From the NCBI GenBank assembly GCA_944326245.1, contig CALVDF010000004.1, positions 62,001 through 126,000 on the forward strand: DNA of 64,000 nt, given 5' to 3'. This DNA comes from an uncultured Bacteroidales bacterium (GTDB lineage Bacteria; Bacteroidota; Bacteroidia; Bacteroidales; UBA932). Below, in pieces: positions 52,626-62,550 of this stretch. The notes under the pieces were generated by a model, which did not search any database, was not told the DNA's origin, and was given only the letters and a program-made list of their open reading frames with translations. Numbering within the stretch: the stretch's first letter is position 1; each line of letters starts with the position of its first letter. A program made the position numbers and the translations under genes.

Positions 52626-54038
52626 TTATCTTTGGGTGACGGACAGGATCCAGGATGCAATGTCCGAGAGTACCTCAGGTGAGACGGTCTCTTCTATGGC
52701 TCTGTATTCCTGTACGGATCCGGTCCTGCAGTGCTGGAAGAGGTGGTTGAGGCCAGGGTATTCGCGGATGAGGTCGGGTGCGGCGCCTCCTCCAGGGAGA
52801 AGCCGGCGTATGTGGTCAAGGTTGACGGGCAGGACCTGTGTGTCAAGGCTTCCGTTGAGAGCGAAGACAGGGCAGGAGGTGGCGGAGATGTCCTCTGCGG
52901 GGGAATACCGGATGAAGTTGAGGATCCACGGGTCGTCCAGGGAAGTCCAGACTTCCGCAAGGTTGGATTTGGCTTCGGAAGGCAGATTCTGCGCTTCCAG
53001 GGATGTGGCAAGGCTGTCTACCAGTGCGGCAGAGTTCGCGAAGGTCCTGTCCCCTATTTTCAGTTCAAACAGTGCGGACAGTACGCGGCAGTAGCTGTCG
53101 GCCGTCTCTCCGGAGATTCCTGACCGGGTGAGCATTGTCCTGTTCTGCTCCACAAGGATGCTGTCGCCGCGCATTCCTGGACCGGCCATGCTGATGATGA
53201 AGTCGGCGGCCCCCCTTGCTCCGAGCATGAATACTATTGTTCCGCCTTCACTGTGCCCCAGGGCTCCGGTCGGACCGAACTTTCCGAGGCTGCGCAGGTA
53301 TTGCATCCCGGCAAGGGCGTCCTGCATATTGACCTCTGTGGTGATGTCTGCCATGCCTCTTTCGGAGGATCCGGCGCCGCGGTCGTCATAGCGAAGCGAG
53401 GCTATGCCGTGGCGGGCCAGATAGTCCGCGATTACCAGGAAAGGCTTGTGCCCCATTATTTCCTCGTCCCTGTTCTGGGTCCCGCTGCCGGTGACCATCA
53501 GTACGGCCGGGGTAGCCTCCGGACGGGTGCTGTCGTAGTCCGCCGGATAGGTGAGCGTGCCTGCGAGGACAGCCCCGTCTGCAGTGCTGGCAAACGAGAC
53601 CTCTTCGGTGCGGTACGGATATGGCGGTACGGGTTCCTGGGGCCTGTTCAGCACCGGTTCTCCAGGCTTGAGCACGAGAGGGAACCGCATGCCCATCTGG
53701 GAAAATGTCCCTGCCATGACGGCCTTCCCGGCTGCGCTGTCCTGTTGTCCTTCGTTGCCTCCGGATATTGTTCCCTGGAATGCGGCACCCAGGGACGGAA
53801 TGGCCACTGAGATAGTGTCTTCCCCTAGCAGAAGGAGCTGTGCAGGTATGCCGTAGGCTCCCTGGTCCGGACTGTCGAGGGTGCATGTGCTGTTGCCGAG
53901 GCTGTCGGTACCTATGCGGAGAACAAGTGTCAGCTGCGTGCCGGCAACGTTCAGTTTGCCGTGCCACGGGCCGTTATGGGCGGATGCGGAGGCCAGGATA
54001 GCCCCTGTTATGAAAGCGAGGCAGAGAAAATGTTTCAT
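52626..54038 (-). CDS. Exported alpha/beta hydrolase
   Basis: A 470-residue periplasmic hydrolase. A signal peptide (FITGAILASASA) is followed by a beta domain of about 140 residues and a catalytic domain with VTGSGTQNRDEE (oxyanion region), the nucleophile in GHSEGG, a lid, and the acid/His pair in LNGSLDTQV and GLNHLFQ. The start at 54038 (MKHFLCLA) is chosen; the frame extends to 54125, but that part would run through the promoter TATATTTG at 54071-54064. The esterase or peptidase substrate is unknown. Confidence 0.85.
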   Translation of the reverse strand: MKHFLCLAFITGAILASASAHNGPWHGKLNVAGTQLTLVLRIGTDSLGNSTCTLDSPDQGAYGIPAQLLLLGEDTISVAIPSLGAAFQGTISGGNEGQQDSAAGKAVMAGTFSQMGMRFPLVLKPGEPVLNRPQEPVPPYPYRTEEVSFASTADGAVLAGTLTYPADYDSTRPEATPAVLMVTGSGTQNRDEEIMGHKPFLVIADYLARHGIASLRYDDRGAGSSERGMADITTEVNMQDALAGMQYLRSLGKFGPTGALGHSEGGTIVFMLGARGAADFIISMAGPGMRGDSILVEQNRTMLTRSGISGETADSYCRVLSALFELKIGDRTFANSAALVDSLATSLEAQNLPSEAKSNLAEVWTSLDDPWILNFIRYSPAEDISATSCPVFALNGSLDTQVLPVNLDHIRRLLPGGGAAPDLIREYPGLNHLFQHCRTGSVQEYRAIEETVSPEVLSDIASWILSVTQR

Positions 54039-54063
54039 GTCAGTAGTGTTTGGAATGTGTATG

Positions 54064-54132
54064 CAAATATAGTGAAAAGTGATACAAATACCGATACAGG
54101 ATTGGAAATATGGACGGATTTCCATATCTTTG
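54064..54132. promoter_or_regulatory. Divergent promoters of the hydrolase and SIMPL genes
   Basis: Minus strand: TATATTTG at 54071-54064, 26 bases before the hydrolase ATG. Plus strand: TTG at 54102-54104, 20 bases, then TATCTTTG at 54125-54132, 25 bases before the SIMPL gene ATG. Confidence 0.7.
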
Positions 54133-54157
54133 TAGGATGTACTTAAAACACTGAATC

Positions 54158-54880
54158 ATGGAAGATAGACAGACGAAATCGAGATTACACTTCTGCGGAG
54201 GGTCCATAATGATCGGTCTGATAGTTCTGGGCTGCTGCATCTACGCCGGAATCGGCAGGTTTGCGGACAGGGACCGCAATGTGGTGGTCAAGGGACTCTC
54301 GGAACGTGAAGTGATGGCGGACAAGGTGATATGGCCTCTGGCCTACAGGCTTGCGGGCAATGACCTGCGCTCGCTGTATTCGGAAATAGAAAGGTCCAAT
54401 GCGGTGATTCTGGAATTTCTTACGTCCAACGGAATACCCGAGGACGAGATAGCGGTCTCTCCGGCATCGGTCACCGACATCCAGGCCGAAAGGTACGGGT
54501 ACAACAACGAGGACCCCTACCGCTACAAGGCCGTTTCTGTCGTTACGGTCGCTTCGGGCAAGATAGATCTGGTACGCAGCCTGATGACCCGGCAGGGGGA
54601 ATTGCTCAAGAAAGGGGTGGTGATAGCAGGCGACGACTATCAGTTCCAGACGGTATTTTCTTTCAACGGGCTCAATGACATAAAGCCGGAAATGGTTGCC
54701 GAGGCGACAAAGAATGCAAGGGCTACGGCACAGAAATTTGCGGAGGATTCGGGCAGCAGGATAGGGAAGATCCGTTCGGCCTCGCAGGGCCAGTTCTCCA
54801 TAACTGACCGCGACCAGAACACTCCCCACATCAAGGTCGTGAGGGTGGTGACAACCATAGAATATTCTTTGAAGGATTAA
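54158..54880 (+). CDS. SIMPL (DUF541) domain protein, membrane anchored
   Basis: A 240-residue periplasmic protein with one N-terminal TM helix (IMIGLIVLGCCIYAGIG) and the SIMPL fold: VVVKGLSEREVMAD start, the helix-strand pairs DEIAVSPASV and NARATAQKFAEDSGSRIGKI, and a final TTIEYSL strand. The family is of uncertain function, with links to signalling and oxidative stress. It precedes the GH5 fusion gene by 17 bases and is probably in the same operon. Confidence 0.88.
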   Translation: MEDRQTKSRLHFCGGSIMIGLIVLGCCIYAGIGRFADRDRNVVVKGLSEREVMADKVIWPLAYRLAGNDLRSLYSEIERSNAVILEFLTSNGIPEDEIAVSPASVTDIQAERYGYNNEDPYRYKAVSVVTVASGKIDLVRSLMTRQGELLKKGVVIAGDDYQFQTVFSFNGLNDIKPEMVAEATKNARATAQKFAEDSGSRIGKIRSASQGQFSITDRDQNTPHIKVVRVVTTIEYSLKD

Positions 54881-54897
54881 TCAAGACTTGGTAGACG

Positions 54898-56748
54898 ATG
54901 GCAATGACAGCATCGGATTATAATGAGGCTGCGGCAATGCTTGCACGCGGCTCGTTTGTCAGGCTGACAGTCGCAGGGGAGGATATGCGCCCCTTTTTCC
55001 GTCCCGGTCAGGACAGTGTGCTCCTGTCTCCCGTAAGACTGTGCGGGACCGGCTATTCCCAGACAGAACTCAAGGCGTTTGAGGCCCACAATGACGTGCC
55101 TGGAAGGAAGTGGCGCAACGTGACTGCTTCCGATGACCGTATAACCGTCCGCCGCAGGGATGTGGTGCTCGTGCGTACGGGCTCCGAACGCACCCTGCGC
55201 CTGTTGCGTGTGGTCCACGTGTGGGGCACTCTTCTTCTGCTCAGGTGCGACTGCGGCATCACTCCTTATGTAAGCGCTACTGTCTCCGATGTTGTCGGAG
55301 TGGTGGTAGAAGGTACTATCCGTGGCGGTGTACCTTTCCGTTCCACCCAGCGCAAATGGCGTTATGCCTCCAAGTTCTGGACTGCCTCCTACCGCGCCCG
55401 TTCATTGGCCGGCAGGGTGAAGCGCAATCCGGGCAGGACCCTTTCATGTTTTGCGGCGGCCGTGGCCCTTTCGTTCGTGGTCATATCGTGCGGCGGCGAC
55501 GGCAGGGACAGGGACATCATATCCGTGACTGACGGTCAGTTCATCAAGGACGGCCGTCCGTATTATTTCGTGGGCACCAATTTCTGGTACGGCCCCATAC
55601 TCGCTTCGGAGGGCAGCGGAGGAAACCGGGAGAGGCTTTCCCGCGAACTGGACAGCCTGTGTTCTATGGGAGTGCGCAACCTGCGGGTACTGGTGGGATC
55701 CGACGGCCCCAGGGGAGTGTACACAAAGGTGGAACCTACGCTGCAATATGCTCCGGGAAAGTACAATGACACTATTCTCAGGGGACTGGATTATTTCCTC
55801 ACGGAGTTGGGCAAGAGAAATATGGAGGCGGTACTGTATCTCAACAATGCATGGGAATGGAGCGGAGGCTATTCACAGTATCTGCAGTGGGCCGGCTACG
55901 GGGATATACCCCTTCCAAGGGTGGCAGGATACAATGCATATGTGGACTATGTCTCGGACTTCATCCGTTCGGATTCGGCCAAAGGGATGTTCCGCCGCTA
56001 CGTTATGGATATAGTCTCGCGTACCAATACCGTGACCGGCAAGGCCTACAGGGATGACCCTGCAATATTCTCGTGGCAGATATGCAACGAGCCCAGACCG
56101 TTTGCCCCTGACAACAAGGAGGCTTTCCGCGACTGGCTTACAGGTACGGCCGAGCTTATCAAGTCCATAGATCCCAACCACATGGTCTCGGTAGGCAGCG
56201 AAGGCAAGTACGGCTGTGAGGTCGATCTGGGGCTTTGGGAGGAGATAGGACGCAGTCCGTACATAGACTATCTGAACATCCATATATGGCCGTTCAACTG
56301 GGGCTGGACCACGAGGGAGGACATGGCCTCCGGCAATGTGGCACCGGCTGTGGAACTGTCTGCAGAATATCTGCGGGAGCATCTGGATATCGCGCGCCGC
56401 ATGGGCAAGCCGCTGGTGGTCGAGGAGTTCGGCTTCCCGAGGGACAGCGTGGGGTTCTTGCGCAACACGTCCGTAAGCATGCGCGACGTGTACTATGAGG
56501 CAATGCTTTCCAGAATAACCGGTGAGGCGGCTTCAGGAGGCATACTGGCCGGCTTCAATTTCTGGGGATGGGGAGGCCTGGCGGAACCTTCCGGGGACCA
56601 TGTGATGTGGCAGCCGGGGGATGACTATACGGGCGATCCCGCCCAGGAGGAACAGGGCCTGTATTCGGTGTTCGCTTCTGACACTTCAACGGTACGCATC
56701 ATCCGGGAATATGCGGAAGCTGTAGGGAATATGGACCGTCGGAATTAA
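54898..56748 (+). CDS. GH5 glycoside hydrolase fused to a degenerate S24/S26-like domain
   Basis: A 616-residue fusion. Residues 15-140 resemble the S24/S26 (LexA/signal peptidase) fold of Bacteroidetes: TVAGEDMRPFFRPGQDSVLL, but the catalytic Ser of GxSM is Asp29, and the later catalytic Lys is not clear, so it is probably inactive. A TM helix (181-198, ending in ISC) crosses the membrane. From 206 on lies a GH5 barrel, closest to beta-mannanases: FVGTNFWYG, acid/base Glu398 in ICNEPRP and nucleophile Glu510 in VVEEFGF. The catalytic domain would face the periplasm. No better start lies before the GH5 domain. Follows SIMPL and precedes the porin by 14 bases. Confidence 0.8.
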   Translation: MAMTASDYNEAAAMLARGSFVRLTVAGEDMRPFFRPGQDSVLLSPVRLCGTGYSQTELKAFEAHNDVPGRKWRNVTASDDRITVRRRDVVLVRTGSERTLRLLRVVHVWGTLLLLRCDCGITPYVSATVSDVVGVVVEGTIRGGVPFRSTQRKWRYASKFWTASYRARSLAGRVKRNPGRTLSCFAAAVALSFVVISCGGDGRDRDIISVTDGQFIKDGRPYYFVGTNFWYGPILASEGSGGNRERLSRELDSLCSMGVRNLRVLVGSDGPRGVYTKVEPTLQYAPGKYNDTILRGLDYFLTELGKRNMEAVLYLNNAWEWSGGYSQYLQWAGYGDIPLPRVAGYNAYVDYVSDFIRSDSAKGMFRRYVMDIVSRTNTVTGKAYRDDPAIFSWQICNEPRPFAPDNKEAFRDWLTGTAELIKSIDPNHMVSVGSEGKYGCEVDLGLWEEIGRSPYIDYLNIHIWPFNWGWTTREDMASGNVAPAVELSAEYLREHLDIARRMGKPLVVEEFGFPRDSVGFLRNTSVSMRDVYYEAMLSRITGEAASGGILAGFNFWGWGGLAEPSGDHVMWQPGDDYTGDPAQEEQGLYSVFASDTSTVRIIREYAEAVGNMDRRN

Positions 56749-56762
56749 TCCACCAGCAACCT

Positions 56763-57992
56763 ATGGGAAAACAGACCTTGCAATTGTTGATACTGGCGGT
56801 AGCCGCCTTTTTGCCTGCAGCGGCCGCGGCACAGCCTGTGTCGTCCGACACATCGGCGGTAAGTTCTTCAGAAAGGCGGGGATGGTCCTTGACCGATACC
56901 ATACTGGACGGGATTGTGGCCGCGGATTTTCTGGAGCACCACGACATGGCTTTCCAGATGAGGGGGTCACTGCGTATGGATATTCCCGGGGGCGGGAAGC
57001 CTTCGGCGAGATTCCGGATGGACAATTTCAGGTGGAATCTGGAGGGGACATTCGGACGCAACAGGGAGTTCTACTATCATTTCAGGCAGAGTTTCAATGC
57101 CAATTTCCGTTCCAATACATTCGACAATCTGCTCGAATCCATAGATTATGCCTACATGACCTGGAGGCCGCGGGAACATTTTTCCCTGACTTTCGGGAAA
57201 CAGGTTTTTGCCCTTGGCGGACAGGAATTCTGGGCAGCTCCAGTGTATGTGGTGCAGTACAGCGATTTCGGAGGCAGTCTGCCCTGCTACCAGATGGGTG
57301 CCATGGGCACGTGGCACATAACGCCGACCCAGGAACTGGCTCTGCAGTTGTCCAACATCAGAGGTTTCTGGGATGATGAATATTTCCACGGAGGTCTGCC
57401 GGAAGGGGTGGAAAGCTCCCGTGCCCCTTTCCTGTACACGCTCAACTGGAACGGCAGTTTCCTGGACCGTGCCCTGGCTTGCCGCTGGTCGGCATCGTAC
57501 GGAACCCAGGCTGCCGGCAAGGACATGTGGATATTTACCATGGGGCAGTCCTACAGACGGGAAAAATGGGGAGTGTACCTCGACCTGATATATGCCCGCG
57601 AAGGGTTGGATGCCAACGGGGTGCTGAGTTCCTCCGCGCCTGTAGGCCCTGACGGGGACTACGTCACTCTGCAGAATGTAGACTATATTTCCGCCATCGC
57701 ATATCTGCACCTTTTCTTCACGCCCTCCTTCTCGATGTATTTCAAGGGATCGAGGGAGTACAGCGGCCTTTACCGCCCTTACGGGGATGTGCCGGCGGGA
57801 CTGTGCCGTGCCAGCTGGAACGGCCAGGCCTGCCTGGAATACATGCCGACGAAAAACAGGGATTTCCGGTTTTTCCTGCACTACAACTGCTACTGTGCTG
57901 AGGCCACCGGCAGCGGAGATCTCCTAGGGATTACAACTCAGAGAGAGCACAGGGTGACTTTGGGCTTAATTTACATAATGAACATATTCTGA
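56763..57992 (+). CDS. OprO/OprP-type outer membrane porin
   Basis: Outer-membrane beta-barrel of 409 residues. A cleavable signal (LLILAVAAFLPAAAAAQ) is followed by alternating strands rich in aromatic ends (FRQSFNANFRSN, DYAYMTWRPREHFSLTFGKQ) and the C-terminal strand ending with Phe (LGLIYIMNIF) needed for assembly. It resembles phosphate-selective porin O/P; the anion preference cannot be judged. It begins 14 bases after the GH5 gene and may import its products, though the porin type does not prove it. Confidence 0.75.
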   Translation: MGKQTLQLLILAVAAFLPAAAAAQPVSSDTSAVSSSERRGWSLTDTILDGIVAADFLEHHDMAFQMRGSLRMDIPGGGKPSARFRMDNFRWNLEGTFGRNREFYYHFRQSFNANFRSNTFDNLLESIDYAYMTWRPREHFSLTFGKQVFALGGQEFWAAPVYVVQYSDFGGSLPCYQMGAMGTWHITPTQELALQLSNIRGFWDDEYFHGGLPEGVESSRAPFLYTLNWNGSFLDRALACRWSASYGTQAAGKDMWIFTMGQSYRREKWGVYLDLIYAREGLDANGVLSSSAPVGPDGDYVTLQNVDYISAIAYLHLFFTPSFSMYFKGSREYSGLYRPYGDVPAGLCRASWNGQACLEYMPTKNRDFRFFLHYNCYCAEATGSGDLLGITTQREHRVTLGLIYIMNIF

Positions 57993-58015
57993 TTTTTATA
58001 CTTCCAAAATAATGT

Positions 58016-58023
58016 TATCTTTG
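58016..58023 (+). promoter_or_regulatory. -7 element before the POT transporter genes
   Basis: TATCTTTG followed by CAGAC matches the Bacteroidetes -7 element, 57 bases before the first POT gene. The -33 box is weak (AT-rich, no TTTG at the exact distance). Confidence 0.65.
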
Positions 58024-58080
58024 CAGACTGCTATCCTGAATTTTATTAACTAATTTATAAACTTAAAACCTGATACACAA

Positions 58081-59736
58081 ATGACATTAATCATTGTAAT
58101 GGTGATATTACTATTCGCTGCCGCAGCGTATGTGTATGTCTCCAATCGTGACGGCCAGCCTAAAGGCCTTATTCCCGCCGCATTGGCGAACATGGGAGAG
58201 CGTTTCGGATTCTATATCATGATGGCTATCCTGACCCTCTTCATCTCCTCCAAATTCGGCCTGAACAAGACTCAGACGGGTCTGATCTATTCCATTTTCT
58301 ATGCATCCATATATGTCCTGGCGCTGGTCGGAGGCATCATAGCCGACAAGACCAAGAACTACAAGGGAACCATCCTCGCCGGACTTGTCCTGATGGCCAT
58401 AGGATACCTTATCATAGCTTATCCAACCGAGACCCCGGTTTCCAACCTGGCTCTGATCCTTACCTTTACATGCTTCGGCCTTCTGGTCATCGCGTTCGGT
58501 AACGGCCTTTTCAAAGGCAATCTTCAGGCTATAGTGGGACAACTCTATGACAACCCTAAATACGCTGACAGAAGAGACGTCGGATTCCAGATTTTCTACA
58601 TGTTCATCAACATCGGCGGGTTCTTCGCACCTTTCATCGCTATTGGAATACGTAACTGGTGGCTCCAGACCAAAGGCTTCGTATACAACGCGGACCTTCC
58701 GGAGCTTTGCCATCAGTATCTCCGCGCAGCAGACGGTGGCGAGGCCATGACGGAGCAGGCTTCAGCAAGGCTTCTCGAACTTGCCAATACCGTGCAGACC
58801 TCCGGTGCCCAGGTGTCTGCCGACACTCTCGGTGACTTCGTGAACAACTATCTCAATGTGTTCAGCACCGGTTTCCATTATGCGTTCGCAGCTGCCATCG
58901 TGGCAATGCTCATCTCTCTGGTGATATTCGTGGCAAACAAGAAACGGCTTCCCGACCACAACAAGAAAGCAGCTCCTGCGGCAGGGGCAAAGGCAGAGGC
59001 CGCTCCTTCCGTCGAGGAGGTAAGGATGGATGCAAAGGAAGTACGCCAGCGTATCTATGCACTCGGAGCCGTATTCGCAGTGGTTATCTTCTTCTGGTTC
59101 TCTTTCCACCAGAACGGATATTCCCTGACTTACTTTGCACGTGACTACATCAATCTGGATGTCATCAACATAGACCTTGGCTTCACCCAGATCATCGGGG
59201 CTGAGATATTCCAGTCGGTCAATCCTTTCTTCGTGGTATTCCTGACTCCTATCATCATCACCATTTTCGGTGCATTGAGGAAGAAGGGAAAAGAGCCTTC
59301 GACCCCTATGAAGATAGGTATCGGTATGGGTATCGCTGCTTTGGCCTACATATTCCTTACCATCTGCTCCGCAGGTCTTCCTACCAGTCAGGAGGTCGCT
59401 GCTGCCGGAGGACTCGATGCTTCGCAGAGGCTCTCTCCCTGGATCATGGTAGGGATGTATTTTATCCTTACTACCGCCGAGCTGTTCATCAGCCCTCTCG
59501 GACTATCGTTCGTGTCCAAGGTAGCGCCTCCTCATCTCCAGGGTCTTATGCAGGGATGCTGGCTTGCGGCTACCGCTGTCGGTAACCAGCTTCTCTTCAT
59601 CGGCGGTATACTATATGACTCCATCCCCCTCTGGGCCACATGGTGCGTATTCGTGGCAGCCTGTCTCATCTCGATGGGGGCAATGCTCGGAATGGTACGC
59701 TGGCTGGAGAGAATCACCGAAGGCAAAAATGCATAA
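58081..59736 (+). CDS. POT-family peptide transporter (1)
   Basis: Proton-coupled di/tripeptide importer of the major facilitator superfamily, 551 residues, about 14 TM helices. The ExxER motif appears as ANMGERFGFYIMMA (near 36-48), followed by GGIIADKTKNYKG and the FYMFINIGGFFAPF helix. A long loop of about 90 residues sits in the middle (around 200-270), with an Ala/Lys-rich cytoplasmic link near 295-325. The closely related second copy follows 30 bases later. Confidence 0.92.
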   Translation: MTLIIVMVILLFAAAAYVYVSNRDGQPKGLIPAALANMGERFGFYIMMAILTLFISSKFGLNKTQTGLIYSIFYASIYVLALVGGIIADKTKNYKGTILAGLVLMAIGYLIIAYPTETPVSNLALILTFTCFGLLVIAFGNGLFKGNLQAIVGQLYDNPKYADRRDVGFQIFYMFINIGGFFAPFIAIGIRNWWLQTKGFVYNADLPELCHQYLRAADGGEAMTEQASARLLELANTVQTSGAQVSADTLGDFVNNYLNVFSTGFHYAFAAAIVAMLISLVIFVANKKRLPDHNKKAAPAAGAKAEAAPSVEEVRMDAKEVRQRIYALGAVFAVVIFFWFSFHQNGYSLTYFARDYINLDVINIDLGFTQIIGAEIFQSVNPFFVVFLTPIIITIFGALRKKGKEPSTPMKIGIGMGIAALAYIFLTICSAGLPTSQEVAAAGGLDASQRLSPWIMVGMYFILTTAELFISPLGLSFVSKVAPPHLQGLMQGCWLAATAVGNQLLFIGGILYDSIPLWATWCVFVAACLISMGAMLGMVRWLERITEGKNA

Positions 59737-59766
59737 TAAATAATCAGCTAAAATCTCTTTAGGATA

Positions 59767-61437
59767 ATGTTCAAAGGTCAACCTAAAGGCCTGTATGCGC
59801 TCGCCCTTGCCAATACGGGCGAGCGCTTCGGCTATTACACGATGCTTGCGATATTCACATTGTTTCTGCAGGCAAAATTCGGTTTTTCGGAGGCAGTGAC
59901 CTCCAACATCTACGCAGGCTTCCTGGCGGCAGTATATTTCATGCCGTTCATAGGAGGTATTCTCGCCGACAAGTTCGGCTACGGCAAGATGGTTGTTGCC
60001 GGTATCATAGTCATGTTCGCAGGATATTTCTGCCTGGCGATTCCGACAGGCAACGACATGGGCGGCAAGATAGCCATGTTCGGGTCCCTGCTTCTCATAG
60101 CGGTGGGAACAGGACTTTTCAAAGGCAACCTCCAGGTGATGGTCGGCAACCTTTACGACGATCCCAAGTATGCGTCCAAGAGGGATGCGGCATTCTCGCT
60201 GTTCTACATGGCCATCAACATCGGTTCTCTTTTTGCCCCGACTGCTGCAACCAGGATTACCGAGTTCTGCATGAAGAACGAGGGATTTACCTACAACGGT
60301 GACATACCGGCCCTGGCCAACCAGTACCTTGCCGGTGCGGATACCATGACACCTGAGGCTCTCAGCAAGTTCCAGAACCTGGCTGCTGCCCAGGGTGCCA
60401 CTGACCTCACCCAGTTCTCGCACCACTACATCGATACCCTTGCAGGTGCCTATCACTGGGGTTTTGCAGTAGCCTGTGTGTCTCTGATAATTTCCATTCT
60501 GATCTACTTCGGATTCAGGAAGTCATTCAAGCACGCCGATGTCACCCAGCGTGAACTGGAGGCCAAGAGCACCCAGCCCGTTGTGGAACTTACCAAGGAG
60601 CAGACCAAGTCCCGTATCGTGGCTCTGCTGCTCGTGTTTGCGGTGGTTATCTTCTTCTGGATGGCCTTCCAGCAGAACGGTCTGACCCTTACGTTCTTTG
60701 CCCGTGACTATACTGCCACCGAGATGACAGGCCTCTCCCGTATTCTCGCCAATGTGCTCAACCTCGTGCTGATAATCATTGCCGTGTACGGTGCCTTCGC
60801 CATTTTCCAGTCGGAGAAACGCAACAGCAAGTTTATCGCGGCGCTCGTGACCGTGGCATCCCTTGTGGGTCTGTTTTTCAGTTACCGTTCCCTCGGTGAC
60901 GAGCCTGTAACCCTGCTGCCCCAGATATTCCAGCAGTTCAATCCGTTCTTCGTAGTTGCCCTTACGCCTGTGTCCATGGCCGTTTTCGGAGCACTTGCAG
61001 CCAAAGGCAAGGAACCTTCCGCCCCCAGAAAGATCGGTATCGGCATGTTCATCGCTGCCCTCGGCTTCCTGATCATGGTATTCGGATCGCTGGGCCTGCC
61101 TACCCCCGATGCCCTCAAGGACGGAGCGGAATTCCAGAGAGTCACTCCGAATATTCTGATATCCACCTATCTCGTGCTGACATTTGCCGAGCTCTTCCTT
61201 TCACCGATGGGTATCTCGTTTGTTTCCAAGGTAGCACCTCCGAAATACAAGGGTATGATGATGGGTCTGTGGTTTGTGGCAACAGCCATCGGCAACTATA
61301 TGGTGTCGATCATCGGCATGCTTTGGGGTGGACTTCCCCTCTGGGTGCTGTGGAGCATACTCATCGTACTCTGCGTCATATCTGCGGTATTCATCTTCTC
61401 CATCATGAAGAAGCTTGAAAACGCCACCAAAGACTAA
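59767..61437 (+). CDS. POT-family peptide transporter (2)
   Basis: Second peptide importer, 556 residues, clearly homologous to its neighbour: LANTGERFGYYTMLA, GGILADKFGYGKM, FYMAINIGSLFAP and the late FLSPMGISFVSKVAPPK. It differs most in the central loop and in helices 9-10, so the pair may have different peptide preference. It lacks the 30-residue N-terminal TM segment of copy one. A terminator lies 113 bases after its stop. Confidence 0.92.
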   Translation: MFKGQPKGLYALALANTGERFGYYTMLAIFTLFLQAKFGFSEAVTSNIYAGFLAAVYFMPFIGGILADKFGYGKMVVAGIIVMFAGYFCLAIPTGNDMGGKIAMFGSLLLIAVGTGLFKGNLQVMVGNLYDDPKYASKRDAAFSLFYMAINIGSLFAPTAATRITEFCMKNEGFTYNGDIPALANQYLAGADTMTPEALSKFQNLAAAQGATDLTQFSHHYIDTLAGAYHWGFAVACVSLIISILIYFGFRKSFKHADVTQRELEAKSTQPVVELTKEQTKSRIVALLLVFAVVIFFWMAFQQNGLTLTFFARDYTATEMTGLSRILANVLNLVLIIIAVYGAFAIFQSEKRNSKFIAALVTVASLVGLFFSYRSLGDEPVTLLPQIFQQFNPFFVVALTPVSMAVFGALAAKGKEPSAPRKIGIGMFIAALGFLIMVFGSLGLPTPDALKDGAEFQRVTPNILISTYLVLTFAELFLSPMGISFVSKVAPPKYKGMMMGLWFVATAIGNYMVSIIGMLWGGLPLWVLWSILIVLCVISAVFIFSIMKKLENATKD

Positions 61438-61549
61438 CCGGTGCCGGAAGCGGCCGCAGATGACTGTCATGGGCTCTTCGGAAGACCCACACATGGCAGC
61501 GGATCCGTTGCCGCTGTTGCAGTTTGTGCAGTGAGCACTATGAAATCAG

Positions 61550-61590
61550 GTCCCTGCAGGAATCGGAATTCCCTTCCTGCGGGGACTTTT
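61550..61590 (+). terminator. Terminator of the POT operon
   Basis: GTCCCTGCAGGAA (61550-61562) pairs with TTCCTGCGGGGAC (61574-61586) with one mismatch, followed by TTTT. Confidence 0.85.
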
Positions 61591-62233
61591 GCATTTACTT
61601 ACTTGCAGCAGTTCTACTTTTTCCGCAATGAGTATCCTTCATCCCGTTAACTACCTTCCTTCCATGCAGTATCTCCCATTCTCTATCATCCTTTCCACTT
61701 GCGGACAGTCATTTCTGTAGCTGCCGCGCCCTCAGTTGGCAAATGTTGCGGTCCGGCCTTTTGGGAGTACGTAAGGTGCAGGAATGGGTAGCTTTGTCGC
61801 TATGCATTACATTGAGAGCACCGTCCGGAGGGTGTCAGCAAGTGTAGGCTGATGTTGGTTATCGTCAGTTTGTGTCAGGCATTCAACTGGTGTATGTCCA
61901 CCAGCTTTCATAAGCAGTCCTGCCGGTATAAAGCATCGCTTGGAGGAGGTTAGGCTATGAGGCATTGGGGCGTTGTGTCAGTAATCGCATATGCGTGCGT
62001 CTGCGCGAATATGCGAACATCTGATTAACATGTAAGTTGTGTAAATGCGAATGATTTGATCCACAGCAACTTGCTGAAGCATGACCTGCCATGTTGGGGC
62101 TTCGGAATGGCATCAGGGAAGTCTCCTGCGTTGCAAGTTGTTGAAAATAAGCTGTTTCGTGTGGCTGAAACTTCCCTGTTAAACAATTCAGTTGCTTTTG
62201 TTCCGGCAACGCGTCCATACCGTTTCGGTAGCA
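61591..62233. other. Gene-free stretch, no clear function
   Basis: No gene is supported. The only structure seen is CAGGGAAGT (62114-62122) and its inverse ACTTCCCTG (62170-62178), framing a single 65-bp unit that recalls the closed 69- and 93-bp units elsewhere in the window. Confidence 0.5.
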
Positions 62234-62382
62234 GGGGAAAGTGAACCGTTTTCCCGCGTTTCCGGTACACTTTCCCCCGTGGAAAGCGGCGCTACCGGCC
62301 CTGCATCCTCTTCCGGCGGCCATCCACGTCCATTCCTCCCGGGAAAGTGAACCGCTTTCCCGCGTTTCCGGTACACTTTCCC
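62234..62382. repeat. Two hairpin repeats sharing the GTGAACC core
   Basis: GGGGAAAGTG (62234-62243) pairs with CACTTTCCCC (62268-62277); a second copy, GGGAAAGTG (62341-62349) with CACTTTCCC (62374-62382), follows about 106 bases later. Both hold GTGAACC near the left arm and GCGTTTCCGGTACAC at the right, close to the text of the 115-bp array hairpins at 48828-49441. Confidence 0.7.
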
Positions 62383-62550
62383 CCGTGGTGGCAGGCCCTG
62401 GTGCCTCCGCTGGGGTGTCTTTCAGGGTGGAATGAATATCCAGTTTGCCGGCTTTTGCGGGTATGTTTCCGGGATGGTTTTCGATGCAGCTGACCAGTAA
62501 ACGTGTAGGATAAATGACGGGAGTTGAGTGGCTCGTAACAAGAAAATTCG

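Noticed and set aside
54898..55560. Separate S24 peptidase gene followed by its own GH5 gene
   Set aside because: The frame is continuous, no stop or second start with a signal peptide lies between the domains, and the single TM helix makes a sensible junction.
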